From positions 976,663 to 1,029,847 of the forward strand of contig NZ_KB849235.1 in NCBI RefSeq assembly GCF_000368045.1: a stretch of 53,185 bases of DNA, written 5' to 3'. The notes under the pieces are model-generated. The model saw only the letters and a list, made by a program, of their open reading frames with translations. It was not told the origin of the DNA and did not search any database. Made by a program: the position numbers and the translations under genes. This document shows, piece by piece, positions 17,725 to 27,098 of the stretch (positions are counted from its first letter, which is position 1; every line of letters starts with the position of its first letter). The DNA is from Acinetobacter johnsonii CIP 64.6 (GTDB taxonomy: Bacteria > Pseudomonadota > Gammaproteobacteria > Pseudomonadales > Moraxellaceae).

Positions 17725-17901
17725 AAGGTCGCAGCAACCGTCAACATTGTACCGGCATCCACAATACGTACGGTGACCTTTCCTAGAGCAATAAGATTGG
17801 CTCCAAATTTAAATGTTGTCAGCAGCCGACATTTAAGCGTGAAGCAGTTTTCTTTGACCGACGATTTCATCATCACTCGAATCGTCGGTCTTTATTTTTT
17901 T
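17725..17901 (+). ncRNA. Candidate structured small RNA with its own terminator
   Basis: Three strong hairpins lie in series. Hairpin 1 (17725-17780) pairs AAGGTC with GACCTT, ACCGT with ACGGT, and ATTGT with ACAAT, with a loop ACCGGCATCC. Hairpin 2 (17809-17836) pairs TTAAATGTTG with CGACATTTAA around TCAGCAGC. Hairpin 3 is a perfect 11-bp stem, GACCGACGATT with AATCGTCGGTC, followed by TTTATTTTTTT. The T run fixes the + strand, yet the flanking protein genes are both on the minus strand, so a separate + strand transcript is implied. The 5' end is not defined; I saw no convincing promoter. I cannot match it to a named RNA family. Confidence 0.55.
17856..17901 (+). terminator. Perfect intrinsic terminator, + strand
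   Basis: An 11-bp perfect stem with a 13-base loop is followed by TTTATTTTTTT. On the minus strand no T run follows. It can only serve a + strand transcript that starts within the preceding gap, unless thiO is read through about 1.6 kb of opposing genes. Confidence 0.8.
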
Positions 17902-17956
17902 GAGGACTGATTTTTCAGTGCTCCCCCACCTCAATAGATCAAGAAGCCCTTAAAAG

Positions 17957-18934
17957 TTAATATGAGTTTAAGTGCTGGACGTCTTCTGCATCCTGAATGA
18001 CATAACCATTACGTCCCCGCTCTTTGGCCAAATACAGATTCTGATCGACCTCTTTTAAAAAGGCCATTTTGTCATTTTTCTGGGTTGGGATAATGGTCTT
18101 CACCCCTAAACTGACCGATAAACGCTGATCCAATGGTGATGTACTATGGCAAATATCAGCGGTACGGATACTCTGTAAAATACGCTCCACCACTTCAATT
18201 GCAGACGCTTGTGTTGTATCAGGCAATATCAAAACAAACTCTTCCCCGCCAAAACGTGCGACCAAATCACGTGGTCGTGAGACACTTTTTTTCAGTATTT
18301 GTGCAATTTGTTTCAGACAAGCATCACCGAGAAGATGACCATTATGATCGTTGTATTGTTTAAAATAATCGATATCCAATAACATGAGGGTCAAAGGTTG
18401 CTGTTCACGCTGGGCATTGAGCCACTCACGTTGGTAGCTATCTTCAAAGAAGCGACGGTTGGCAATCCCCGTCAGACCGTCTTGATACGAATATTCTTCC
18501 AGTTGTTTTTTCAGTATTTCTAACTCTTGTTCCTGTTTTTTACGCTCTGAAATATCGAACATAAATCCAACCAAACTATCGACTTCCCCATTGGGTTTGC
18601 GCACTACATGCACCACATCGCGAATCCAAATATATTCTCCATTTATGGTCAGTGCGCGATAATCCGCCTCATGATCAACCCCAGAAATCGACTGCGCCAC
18701 ACAAAAATCAACCACCCATGCACGATCATTTTCATGCATTCGCATCGCCCAATCTTCGACTGTTCTCCACGAGTCTTGCTTCCAACCCAGCACTTTTTCA
18801 ATTTGTGGGCCAATATAACTAAACTTTTTGGTACCCCAATCAATACTCCAAGGAATAGCAAGTGTTGATTCAATCAGCGTCTTATACACCAGATCATTAA
18901 CAATACGAGGCGAACTGAAAATAGAATCAGACAT
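17957..18934 (-). CDS. Diguanylate cyclase with N-terminal PAS domain
   Basis: The product makes cyclic di-GMP from GTP. It has 325 residues. A PAS_3-like sensor domain (about residues 25-135) contains WRTVEDWAMRMHENDR and ends GFMFDISERKKQEQEL, the usual PAC boundary. A short coiled coil leads to a GGDEF domain starting DGLTGIANRRFF, with the active-site loop ARFGGEEFVLILPD. Substrate and metal residues look intact. I see no clear RxxD inhibitory site just before the loop. The ATG at 18934 has AAGGAG nine bases upstream; the frame opens to 18967. No transmembrane segment is seen, so it is cytoplasmic. The signal is unknown. Confidence 0.9.
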   Translation of the reverse strand: MSDSIFSSPRIVNDLVYKTLIESTLAIPWSIDWGTKKFSYIGPQIEKVLGWKQDSWRTVEDWAMRMHENDRAWVVDFCVAQSISGVDHEADYRALTINGEYIWIRDVVHVVRKPNGEVDSLVGFMFDISERKKQEQELEILKKQLEEYSYQDGLTGIANRRFFEDSYQREWLNAQREQQPLTLMLLDIDYFKQYNDHNGHLLGDACLKQIAQILKKSVSRPRDLVARFGGEEFVLILPDTTQASAIEVVERILQSIRTADICHSTSPLDQRLSVSLGVKTIIPTQKNDKMAFLKEVDQNLYLAKERGRNGYVIQDAEDVQHLNSY

Positions 18935-19331
18935 AGTTATGTTCTCCTTATACCCTGTCCTATTCAAGGCATAACTTATTTTTTAGACATTCTGCATAAA
19001 TCATTCTTATAAAGTCTCAAAATTGAATCCGTGATCGATGTTCACATTTCATTTACGACTTCGACACGATATACAATTTCACAGAATTACATAATACCCC
19101 ATTAAAAGAACATTTTTTAATCAAAATTTATCTTTTTACTATGGTGTTAATCAAATAAACCCATCACATTCTTTTTCACATAATCGCTCAATAGTTTTTC
19201 TGTGCAATTCAACTTAAAAATAGGCACTCAACTATCAGGTCAAAGATTGTCGTCGTAGCGACAATTATCCATCGCATAATTTTGATTTATGTTAGCTTAT
19301 AGCTCTATTGCGCTTTGAGCTTGGGGTATCT
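18935..19331. other. Gene-free stretch between divergent GGDEF and sbcD genes
   Basis: This is an AT-rich gap of about 400 bases that must hold both divergent promoters. The only structure I see is ATTGTCG-tcgtag-CGACAAT (19246-19265), a perfect 7-bp inverted repeat about 65 bases before sbcD. I see no coding potential beyond very short frames. Confidence 0.5.
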
Positions 19332-20585
19332 ATGGCTGTTCGTTTTTTTCATACATCTGATTGGCATTTGGGACAGTTTTTTTATAACCATTCCCGTCAG
19401 TATGAACATGAACAGTTTTTAGCATGGTTACTGGAACAAATCAGTGCAAGACAGCCAAATGCGCTTTTGATTGCAGGAGACATTTTCGATGTCATCAACC
19501 CTGCATCGTCCGCACAAAAGCAACTCTATCAGTTCTTAGCAGATGCGCATGCACGTGCACCGCATATGCAAACCCTGATGATTGCAGGCAACCACGACTC
19601 AGGCTACCGCATTGAACAAGTTGAACCGTTATTGGCCAAATACAATGCCAAAGCGGTGGGAGTGATTCATAAAAATAGTCAACAGCAGATCGATCTTGAG
19701 CACTTATTGGTGCCAATTTTAGATGAGCAACAAAATACTGTGGCATGGTGTCTGAGCCTGCCCTTTTTACGTCCTGCTGAAATTACAGGCTTTAATGAAC
19801 ACACCACCAATAGCAAAAACGCGATTGCCTATTTGCATCAACAATTGATCGCCGAGGCTAAAGCTCGAAAAACAACGGATCAAGCCCTGATTTTAATGTC
19901 TCATGCACATATGCAAGGCGGCGAAACCTCTGACTCTGAGCGTCCTATTATAATTGGGAATGAAGAAGCACTCTCCACGACATTATTTGATGAAATCATT
20001 GACTATGTGGCACTCGGGCATTTGCATAAACCGCAAAAAGTCGGTGAAGAGCATATCCGCTATAGTGGTTCACCGATCCCTCTGTCCTTTAGTGAAATTA
20101 ACTATAAACATCAAGTTGTTGAAGTGATACTTGATCCCACACGAAATGATACCTCCCGTTTTCAGTTGAATGTTTTAGCGATACCACGAAGCATTCAACT
20201 GCATAAAATACGCGGTGAACTCAATGAGGTATTGGAGAAACTGCAAGCATTGCCTCAAGGCGCTATCCAAGACCTTGATCAACGTGAATATGTTGATATT
20301 GAATACCATACTGCTGTTCCACCGCAGCCCAATTTAAGACAACAATTCGAAGAGGCTCTACCCAAAGACCGTTATCGTTTAGTCCGTATTTCACGTCAAT
20401 ATTTAGCGACTGAGCAAGACCCCAATGCACCCACTAAAGTGAGTTTAGAGCCACCTACACCAGAAAAACTGTTTCAGCAAATTTGGGAAAAACAGGGTTA
20501 TCACAATGATGCAGAAGTGTTAAACGATTTCATGAGCTTAATGCGTGAAGCAGAACAATCCCTTGCAGATGAACAAGAGGCTTAA
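19332..20585 (+). CDS. sbcD: Exonuclease subunit SbcD
   Basis: SbcD is the Mre11-like nuclease of the SbcCD complex, which cleaves hairpins and protein-blocked DNA ends. The protein has 417 residues. The metallophosphoesterase motifs are in order: TSDWHLGQ, AGDIFDV, AGNHDSGY, MSHAHMQGG and YVALGHLHKPQ. A capping and C-terminal region follows, ending with a helix that binds SbcC. I chose the ATG at 19332, since it places the first motif at its usual distance; an upstream TTG is in frame. sbcC follows nine bases after the stop. Confidence 0.96.
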   Translation: MAVRFFHTSDWHLGQFFYNHSRQYEHEQFLAWLLEQISARQPNALLIAGDIFDVINPASSAQKQLYQFLADAHARAPHMQTLMIAGNHDSGYRIEQVEPLLAKYNAKAVGVIHKNSQQQIDLEHLLVPILDEQQNTVAWCLSLPFLRPAEITGFNEHTTNSKNAIAYLHQQLIAEAKARKTTDQALILMSHAHMQGGETSDSERPIIIGNEEALSTTLFDEIIDYVALGHLHKPQKVGEEHIRYSGSPIPLSFSEINYKHQVVEVILDPTRNDTSRFQLNVLAIPRSIQLHKIRGELNEVLEKLQALPQGAIQDLDQREYVDIEYHTAVPPQPNLRQQFEEALPKDRYRLVRISRQYLATEQDPNAPTKVSLEPPTPEKLFQQIWEKQGYHNDAEVLNDFMSLMREAEQSLADEQEA

Positions 20586-20594
20586 AGGTTTAGT

Positions 20595-23500
20595 ATGAAT
20601 ATTTTATCGATTCGAATTAAGAACCTTGCTTCACTTTCTGGCGAACATCTGATTGATTTTGAAAGCGATCCCCTTGCCAGTGCCGGCCTGATTGCCATTG
20701 TAGGGAAAACAGGCGCAGGTAAATCCACCATTTTAGATGCTATGTGTTTGGCACTGTTTAACCGTATTCCACGGCTAAAAGACAGTGATGGCAAACTTCA
20801 AGATGTCGATGGCTCAGAGCTACTTACCAACTCCCCCTTGACCGTACTGCGTCGTGGCACTGCACATGGCTATGCCGAGCTATGCTTTATTGCACAAGAC
20901 CAAAAGCGCTATATCGCGCGTTGGGAATTAAAACGTTCACGGGAAAAAGCAGACGGAAAACTGCAAAGTGTGCAGCGCTCTTTAAAATGTGTCACCGATG
21001 GTGTTGTGGTTGCGGATAAAGCCAAAGCCGTCGATGAAAATATCAAACGCATCACACAGCTCAGTTTTGAACAATTTACTCGTGCCGTTTTATTGGCCCA
21101 ATCTGAGGTCACCGTTTTTTTAAAAGCACGGGACAATGAACGCGGTGAGTTGCTGGAATATCTAACCAATTCCGCTATTTTTGGGAAAATTGGTCAACTG
21201 GCTTATGAGAAAACCAAATCCGTCGCCACACAGCGCAAAGAACTGGAAAATGTACTGGGTCATATTGAACTGTTGACCGATGATCAAGTCACTGCATTAT
21301 CGACACAGTTTCAGCAGTGTGACAGGGATTATAAACAGCTTGAAGCTCAAAAGTCGCAACTGGAAAAACAACAACAATGGTTTGAGCGCAAACATAAACT
21401 CGACAGTGAAATCATTAGCAAACAACAACTCTTCGATACACAAAGCAAGTTACAACAAGATTTAACTCCTGAGCGCGAACATTTGGCTCGTTTGGAGATC
21501 TTTTCAGAAATTCGTGCTGTGGTATTCCAACAACAACAGTTACAGCAAACTGTGCAGCAACTGACGCCCCGTATTCAACAACAGCAACAACTGTTCGATC
21601 ATTTACAACTTAAATTTGAAAGTGAAAAAGTCCAATTTACGCAAGCTGAAATGGCAGTCAATAAACTACAACAGTTTGAAAGTACCCATCATGCTGCATT
21701 AAATGAGGTGCGTAAATGTATTCAAGAACGTGATTTTATTGGGGCTGAGTTTAAGAAAGTTCAGGAAAAATTGCAGGCTTTAGAGCAGTCTAAGCTGCCC
21801 CTAAGCCAGCAACAACAAAAGCTTGAAGAGCAGATTCAACACATTGAGCGACAGCAAACCGAGTGTAAGCAGCAACTGGAAAGCTCACAACAGTTTGTAA
21901 ACCTAGACAAAGGTCTCAGCGCCCATACTCAACAGCTAGAACAGTTCATTCATCAATATCAAAAAATTGAACATCAACTCGGGCCACGTACTCAGGCTGA
22001 ACATCGGCTAGCATCAGAAAAACAACAATTACAGCAGTCGATTCAACAGTTCGGGACGATCGAACAGCTTGAAATCAAAGTTGAGCAGACACAGCAGCAA
22101 CGCGAGTTAAAAATCAATCAACTCAGTCAATTCGAGCTGATTCAGCAAAAAATTCAGCAGTTTTTTGACTTGCAGGCTGAGTCTACAGAACAGCAAGTAC
22201 AACTCGACAATGCCAAAACACAGCTTAAAGCCGTGCAACACAATAGCCAACAAGCAGAACAAGCCTTTCAGGCTGCCAAAAGTGAACGCATCCAACTGCA
22301 ACAGGTTTTGCAACAGCAGCGACTTTTACATGCTGAAAATATCGCAGATTTACGCTCAGCACTCCAAGACAGCGAACCCTGTTTAGTCTGTGGCAGTACC
22401 TCACATCCTTATAAAGTGGAAGATACTGCGCTCTCCAAGGCCCTGTTTGAGCTTCAACAGCAGCAGGAACAACAGGCAACACTGAAAGAACAAAATTGCT
22501 TTGATGGCTGGCAACAAGCGCAGCAGCAGCTGACTAAACTGAATACTGCAATAGAACAACGCCAAACTTTAATTCAGCAACTTTCTGAAAAAATTAGTAC
22601 TTTGCAACACGTGTTAATCGCACACAGTCAAACAGCAAATATGGCACTCGACTTCACCCTAACAGCATCAGAATTGAAGACTCAGTTCATGCAAATGGCT
22701 CAGCAATATCAGTTGAATTTGCAACAACTCAAACAACAATCTGAGTTGTTGCAACACAATATTAAAATCCAGCAACAATGCATCCAAAACATTCAACAGA
22801 TTGAACATTTACTACAAACAGCGAACGGTTTGCACAACCAAGTTCAGCATATCGTGCAGTGTTTATCTGAAGCTGAAAAAACAGCTTGGCAACAGCAGAC
22901 CACCCAAACCGCTCAGCAAATCTTGATACGTCTAAATACCCGTTCACAACAACTGGAACAGTTGGAACAATGGCGTCAGCAATGCGAACAAACCACACAA
23001 CAGTTCAAGACCAATCAACTGAATATCGAAAATACCAGTAGGCACATCGCTGAAACTAACAAGCAGCTCAGTGAGATCAAACAAAGAGGACAGCAAAATA
23101 CAGAAATAGCCAATCAATTAATCCAACAAATGACAGGCTTAACTGACATCAAAGCCAATGAATGGCTCATTCAGCACGATCAACATCGCCAGCAGATGCA
23201 AAGCCATTATCAACAGCTGAAACAACATTTTGAGCAATTGCGCCATCAATTCGAACAGGAAAAAAATCAGCTAGAACAGCTCAAAGCCCAGTTACAGCAG
23301 AATCAGACCAGTGCCAGCCAAGTAGAAAATACCCTTCAACACTGGCTCAATGCGCACCCTGATTTTCATAAGCCTGATTTAGATGCGCTGGCTCAAATTA
23401 ACTCGGCTCAGGAACAGCACATTCGTCAGAAATTACAGCATGCAGAACGCCTAGTAAATGAAGCACATGCTGCATTGAAAACTATGCAAGAGCAGTTGAG

Positions 23501-24191
23501 TGAACATCTGGGCCATCAACCTGAGATTGACCCAGCACAGTTACAACAGCAAATGCAGGAGCATCAAGCGGCACTACAAACACAACTTGAAATACGCGAT
23601 CAGCTCAAACTCAAACTCGAGTTGCATCAGCAAAATGTCGCAAAACAAAAGCAATTTGCAGATCAGATTCAAGCCATACAACAGGAAGAACACCGTTGGG
23701 GGAAAATTTCAGGCCTCATGGGAGATGCCACAGGCAAAAAATTCCGTGATTATGCGCAGCAATATAATCTCGATATTTTACTGGAACATGCAAACCAACA
23801 GCTCAACCAACTCTCACAGCGTTATACCTTAAAACGTTTAGAACATTCGCTGAGTCTGGCCATTATTGATCATGACATGGATGGAGAAACCCGCTCTGTT
23901 GCATCACTCTCTGGGGGCGAGTCGTTCCTGACTGCCCTTGCCCTATCTCTTGCCATTGCCAATATGGCCTCAGGCTCAATGAAAATCGAATCTCTATTTA
24001 TTGATGAAGGCTTTGGGACTTTAGATGCATCGTCCCTGCACATGGTCATGAATGCTCTCGATCAACTGCAAAACCAAGGACGTAAGGTGGTGCTGATTTC
24101 ACACATCCAAGAAATGCATGAACGTATTCCTGTGCAAATCCAAGTCAAAGCTTTGGGCGCAGGTGCCAGTACCATTGAGGTAGTGGGATAA
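20595..24191 (+). CDS. sbcC: Exonuclease subunit SbcC (Rad50-like ATPase)
   Basis: SbcC is the SMC-like ATPase partner of SbcD. The protein has 1,198 residues. Walker A is GKTGAGKSTILDAM (about residue 37). The long antiparallel coiled coil spans roughly 210-1,000 and carries a zinc hook C-L-V-C at about 596-599. The ABC signature is SLSGGESFLTALALSLA and Walker B is SLFIDEGFGTLD. The coiled coil is unusually rich in glutamine, with many QQQ and EQQ runs. Length and motif order fit a complete protein. It is cotranscribed with sbcD. Confidence 0.96.
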   Translation: MNILSIRIKNLASLSGEHLIDFESDPLASAGLIAIVGKTGAGKSTILDAMCLALFNRIPRLKDSDGKLQDVDGSELLTNSPLTVLRRGTAHGYAELCFIAQDQKRYIARWELKRSREKADGKLQSVQRSLKCVTDGVVVADKAKAVDENIKRITQLSFEQFTRAVLLAQSEVTVFLKARDNERGELLEYLTNSAIFGKIGQLAYEKTKSVATQRKELENVLGHIELLTDDQVTALSTQFQQCDRDYKQLEAQKSQLEKQQQWFERKHKLDSEIISKQQLFDTQSKLQQDLTPEREHLARLEIFSEIRAVVFQQQQLQQTVQQLTPRIQQQQQLFDHLQLKFESEKVQFTQAEMAVNKLQQFESTHHAALNEVRKCIQERDFIGAEFKKVQEKLQALEQSKLPLSQQQQKLEEQIQHIERQQTECKQQLESSQQFVNLDKGLSAHTQQLEQFIHQYQKIEHQLGPRTQAEHRLASEKQQLQQSIQQFGTIEQLEIKVEQTQQQRELKINQLSQFELIQQKIQQFFDLQAESTEQQVQLDNAKTQLKAVQHNSQQAEQAFQAAKSERIQLQQVLQQQRLLHAENIADLRSALQDSEPCLVCGSTSHPYKVEDTALSKALFELQQQQEQQATLKEQNCFDGWQQAQQQLTKLNTAIEQRQTLIQQLSEKISTLQHVLIAHSQTANMALDFTLTASELKTQFMQMAQQYQLNLQQLKQQSELLQHNIKIQQQCIQNIQQIEHLLQTANGLHNQVQHIVQCLSEAEKTAWQQQTTQTAQQILIRLNTRSQQLEQLEQWRQQCEQTTQQFKTNQLNIENTSRHIAETNKQLSEIKQRGQQNTEIANQLIQQMTGLTDIKANEWLIQHDQHRQQMQSHYQQLKQHFEQLRHQFEQEKNQLEQLKAQLQQNQTSASQVENTLQHWLNAHPDFHKPDLDALAQINSAQEQHIRQKLQHAERLVNEAHAALKTMQEQLSEHLGHQPEIDPAQLQQQMQEHQAALQTQLEIRDQLKLKLELHQQNVAKQKQFADQIQAIQQEEHRWGKISGLMGDATGKKFRDYAQQYNLDILLEHANQQLNQLSQRYTLKRLEHSLSLAIIDHDMDGETRSVASLSGGESFLTALALSLAIANMASGSMKIESLFIDEGFGTLDASSLHMVMNALDQLQNQGRKVVLISHIQEMHERIPVQIQVKALGAGASTIEVVG

Positions 24192-24255
24192 TTTTAGATT
24201 TTTGAAAGTCAAAGTTTGATCTGTTTTAAGACACCACCTCTCAGTTAAAAATAAA

Positions 24256-24285
24256 GGGAGCATCTTACTTAATGTAAGTGCTCCC
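24256..24285 (-). terminator. Intrinsic terminator after the lipoprotein gene
   Basis: GGGAGCA-t-CTTAC and GTAAG-TGCTCCC pair around a short loop. On the minus strand TTTATTTTT follows. It sits between the convergent sbcC and lipoprotein genes and best serves the latter. Confidence 0.65.
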
Positions 24286-24306
24286 TGTGAGATCCAAACG
24301 AATGCT

Positions 24307-25041
24307 TTAATCCGCTGGGAATGCTTTTGGTGGAGGCGCATATTTAGATGCATCTACTGCTTTGTCTGTAGTCGCCACAGACTGTAGCGGGTAAATCACA
24401 GTACCAATCACACCTGTATTTTGGATGGAACCATGATCTGAGTTTGCAGCATAGGCATCTTCCGGTCGACTAAAGGTAAAAGATGCCACCGCAGAGTCAC
24501 TCTTACGGAAGCCTTCAACAATCAACTCCCCCTGTGGACGAAGCACATAACCTGAATTGCTACGTGATGCTGCACGTCCATCAATAACATCTAAACCATC
24601 GACACTGGCAACCACTTCAAACTTGCTATTGCTATGGTTTGTATATTTGAGTTGATAGCTTTGTCCATCTTTGCCAGATAAATAATACTGCTGACCATCT
24701 CGAAATAAAGGCAGTGGACGCTGTGCATCATCTACAATGGAAAAGCTAATTTTTCCAGCGGCCAATGACAGACTGTTCACGGCTTTCCCCACGTATTTTT
24801 TACTGGCATAGCGAACTTGTGATTCAGCAATTGGACTGCTGGATAACCGTTTTAAATTGACTTCCGTGACGTTTGAACTAATCTCATCGCCCCACTTGGT
24901 GCCTAATTTTTCACTTTTAGCGACCTGAGCATTCTGAACCGTAGCTTCCGCACTCATCTCACTCATTTTGGTATTTGTACTACTACACGCTACTACAAAT
25001 AAGCTCAAAAGCAGGGAGATAAATAAATAGAGTTTTTTCAT
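24307..25041 (-). CDS. Predicted lipoprotein of unknown function
   Basis: The protein has 244 residues. The signal peptide MKKLYLFISLLLSLFVVAC ends in a lipobox, with Cys19 as the lipid-modified residue. The Ser at +2 suggests sorting to the outer membrane. The mature part has no motif I recognise; it appears rich in beta strands, with a region YYLSGKDGQSYQLKYTN and a low-complexity proline end. It is a single gene facing sbcC, with a terminator after it. I do not know its function. Confidence 0.75.
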   Translation of the reverse strand: MKKLYLFISLLLSLFVVACSSTNTKMSEMSAEATVQNAQVAKSEKLGTKWGDEISSNVTEVNLKRLSSSPIAESQVRYASKKYVGKAVNSLSLAAGKISFSIVDDAQRPLPLFRDGQQYYLSGKDGQSYQLKYTNHSNSKFEVVASVDGLDVIDGRAASRSNSGYVLRPQGELIVEGFRKSDSAVASFTFSRPEDAYAANSDHGSIQNTGVIGTVIYPLQSVATTDKAVDASKYAPPPKAFPAD

Positions 25042-25222
25042 TTTGGCTTCATCCTAAATACAATTTTTATCGTTGTCAGGAAATCATTTTTCATGGTTAA
25101 TCTGTAGACGATTCAATTCATGATTTTAAATTAAGCCTATTTTTTCAGCAGCCCATTAATTTTATATAATTGTAAGTTAAGCGCTTCTCGCTGCCTTTAA
25201 CCTCAAGAAACCCTGTTTAGAC

Positions 25223-25912
25223 TTAATGCTGCGAATAATCTCTCGCCCCAAACAAGGCGGTTCCAACGCGAACCATAGTCGACCCAGCTGCAATCGCATC
25301 GACCATATCGCCTGACATGCCCATGCTTAAGGTATCCCAGTCTTCAGGATGTACATGCAGCTCTTTCACTTGGTCAAATAACACTTTCGCGGCCTTAAAG
25401 GCTTGAGTATTGTTCGGTGCAGGAATCACCATCAAACCACGCAGCTTGATGTGAGGCAACTGACTGATAATTTTTACCAACTCAGCAACCTCGCTAGGTT
25501 GGCAACCATCTTTGCTGTCTTGACCATCGATATTGACCTGTAGACAAAGATTTAATGGTGGTTGTGTTATCAGACGCTGCGCCGATAAACGCTCTGCAAT
25601 AATTAAACGATCAACTCCATGCACCCATGCAAACTGTTCAGCCAAATGTTTGGTTTTATTGCGTTGTACATGCCCAATAAAATGCCATTCGATCTCTAAA
25701 TCTTGTAGCGCCTCTATCTTCTGCAAAGCCTCTTGTAAGTAGTTCTCACCAAAGGCGCGTTGACCACAAGCGTACATGTCTCGTAACACTTCACTCGGAT
25801 GTGTTTTAGAAACCGCCAAAAGTTCTACAGACTCCACGTCACGACCTGAAATTTCGCAGGCCTGTTGAATTTGGGATAACACGTGTTGACGTGAATTTTG
25901 CAAGATATTCAT
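25223..25912 (-). CDS. yggS: YggS-family pyridoxal-phosphate-binding protein
   Basis: Members (PLPBP) bind pyridoxal 5'-phosphate and keep its level and amino-acid pools balanced; no catalysis is established. The product is about 229 residues, starting at MNILQNSRQHVLSQI. Key stretches are LLAVSKTHPSEVLRDMY (PLP-binding lysine), FGENYLQEALQKIE, IEWHFIGHVQRNK and LSMGMSGDM...GSTMVRVGTALFGAR. Two more in-frame starts lie upstream (25936 and 25960), none with a strong ribosome-binding site. The gene is divergent from pilT, an arrangement common in gammaproteobacteria. Confidence 0.92.
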   Translation of the reverse strand: MNILQNSRQHVLSQIQQACEISGRDVESVELLAVSKTHPSEVLRDMYACGQRAFGENYLQEALQKIEALQDLEIEWHFIGHVQRNKTKHLAEQFAWVHGVDRLIIAERLSAQRLITQPPLNLCLQVNIDGQDSKDGCQPSEVAELVKIISQLPHIKLRGLMVIPAPNNTQAFKAAKVLFDQVKELHVHPEDWDTLSMGMSGDMVDAIAAGSTMVRVGTALFGARDYSQH

Positions 25913-26034
25913 TGACGAGGGTCTCATTTCGGTCATCTTTTTTGCTTTGCCTTTCAACAAACTGTTGGTTAAGTTGATTGAAAGCCTTATTATTCTATCA
26001 AAATAATTAGCATTTAAATGAACTCGGGGAAATA

Positions 26035-27072
26035 ATGGATATCACAGAATTACTAGCCTTTTCGGCTAAGAACGGGGCATCAGATTTACACTTATCTGCG
26101 GGTATGCCACCGATGATTCGTGTCGATGGTGAAGTTCGTCGTATCAATTTACCAGCTTTAGAACACAAAGAAGTGCATAAACTGGTCTATGACATCATGA
26201 ATGACAAACAACGTCGTGATTTCGAAGAAAAACTAGAAACAGACTTTTCCTTTGAAGTTCCAAGCATTGCTCGTTTTCGTGTGAACGCATTCAACCAAAA
26301 CCGCGGTGCAGGTGCAGTATTCCGTACCATTCCGTCTAAAGTCCTGACCATGGAAGACTTAGGTTTAGGACAAACCTTTAAAGAGTTGTGTGAATTGCCA
26401 CGTGGTTTAGTTTTAGTGACGGGGCCTACTGGTTCTGGTAAATCTACCACGTTGGCTGCAATGATCGATTATATTAACGATAACCGCTATGACCACATCT
26501 TAACGGTTGAAGACCCAATCGAATTTGTACACCAGTCAAAAAAATGCTTGATCAACCAACGTGAAGTACACCGTGATACACATGGTTTTAACGAAGCGTT
26601 GCGTTCTGCACTACGTGAAGACCCCGATATTATCCTCGTGGGTGAGATGCGTGACCTTGAAACCATTCGTTTGGCGCTCACTGCCGCTGAAACGGGTCAC
26701 TTGGTCTTCGGTACACTACATACCACCTCTGCGGCAAAAACCATTGACCGTGTGATTGATGTATTCCCTGCTGAAGAAAAAGACATGGTTCGTGCCATGT
26801 TATCTGAATCGCTACAAGCCGTGATTTCTCAAACCTTACTCAAGAAAAATGGCGGTGGCCGTGTTGCCGCGCATGAAATCATGATTGGTATTCCTGCCAT
26901 TCGTAACTTAATTCGTGAAAACAAAGTGGCACAGATGTATTCTGCTATTCAGACTGGTGCAAACTACGGTATGACCACACTGGATCAAAGTCTGAAAAAC
27001 TTGGTCACCAAAGGAGTGATCAGTCCGCAGACCGCACGTACAGCTGCCAAGCAACCTGAAACCTTCTTATAA
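26035..27072 (+). CDS. pilT: Type IV pilus retraction ATPase PilT
   Basis: PilT is the hexameric motor that depolymerises type IV pili, driving twitching and DNA uptake. The protein has 345 residues. Walker A is GPTGSGKSTTLAAMIDYI and the Asp box is ILTVEDPIEFVH. Walker B lies in DPDIILVGEMRDLETI, and the His box is AETGHLVFGTLHT. The C-terminal region contains the AIRNLIRENK motif needed for retraction. pilU follows 26 bases downstream, forming the usual pilTU operon. Confidence 0.97.
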   Translation: MDITELLAFSAKNGASDLHLSAGMPPMIRVDGEVRRINLPALEHKEVHKLVYDIMNDKQRRDFEEKLETDFSFEVPSIARFRVNAFNQNRGAGAVFRTIPSKVLTMEDLGLGQTFKELCELPRGLVLVTGPTGSGKSTTLAAMIDYINDNRYDHILTVEDPIEFVHQSKKCLINQREVHRDTHGFNEALRSALREDPDIILVGEMRDLETIRLALTAAETGHLVFGTLHTTSAAKTIDRVIDVFPAEEKDMVRAMLSESLQAVISQTLLKKNGGGRVAAHEIMIGIPAIRNLIRENKVAQMYSAIQTGANYGMTTLDQSLKNLVTKGVISPQTARTAAKQPETFL

Positions 27073-27098
27073 GAAAACAATGGATTTGGGGTATAGAT

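Noticed and set aside
17712..17873. A 53-codon open frame on the minus strand across the small RNA candidate, ending GKVTVRIVDAGTMLTVAATL.
   Set aside because: It looks protein-like in places, but its start lies inside the perfect terminator stem, with only a weak ribosome-binding site. The three paired hairpins explain the sequence better. A homologue conserved at the protein level would reopen it.
21330..23650. Dense CAA/CAG repeats resembling a repeat array.
   Set aside because: They are irregular glutamine codons within the sbcC reading frame, with no constant repeat or spacer length, so this is not a CRISPR or tandem array.
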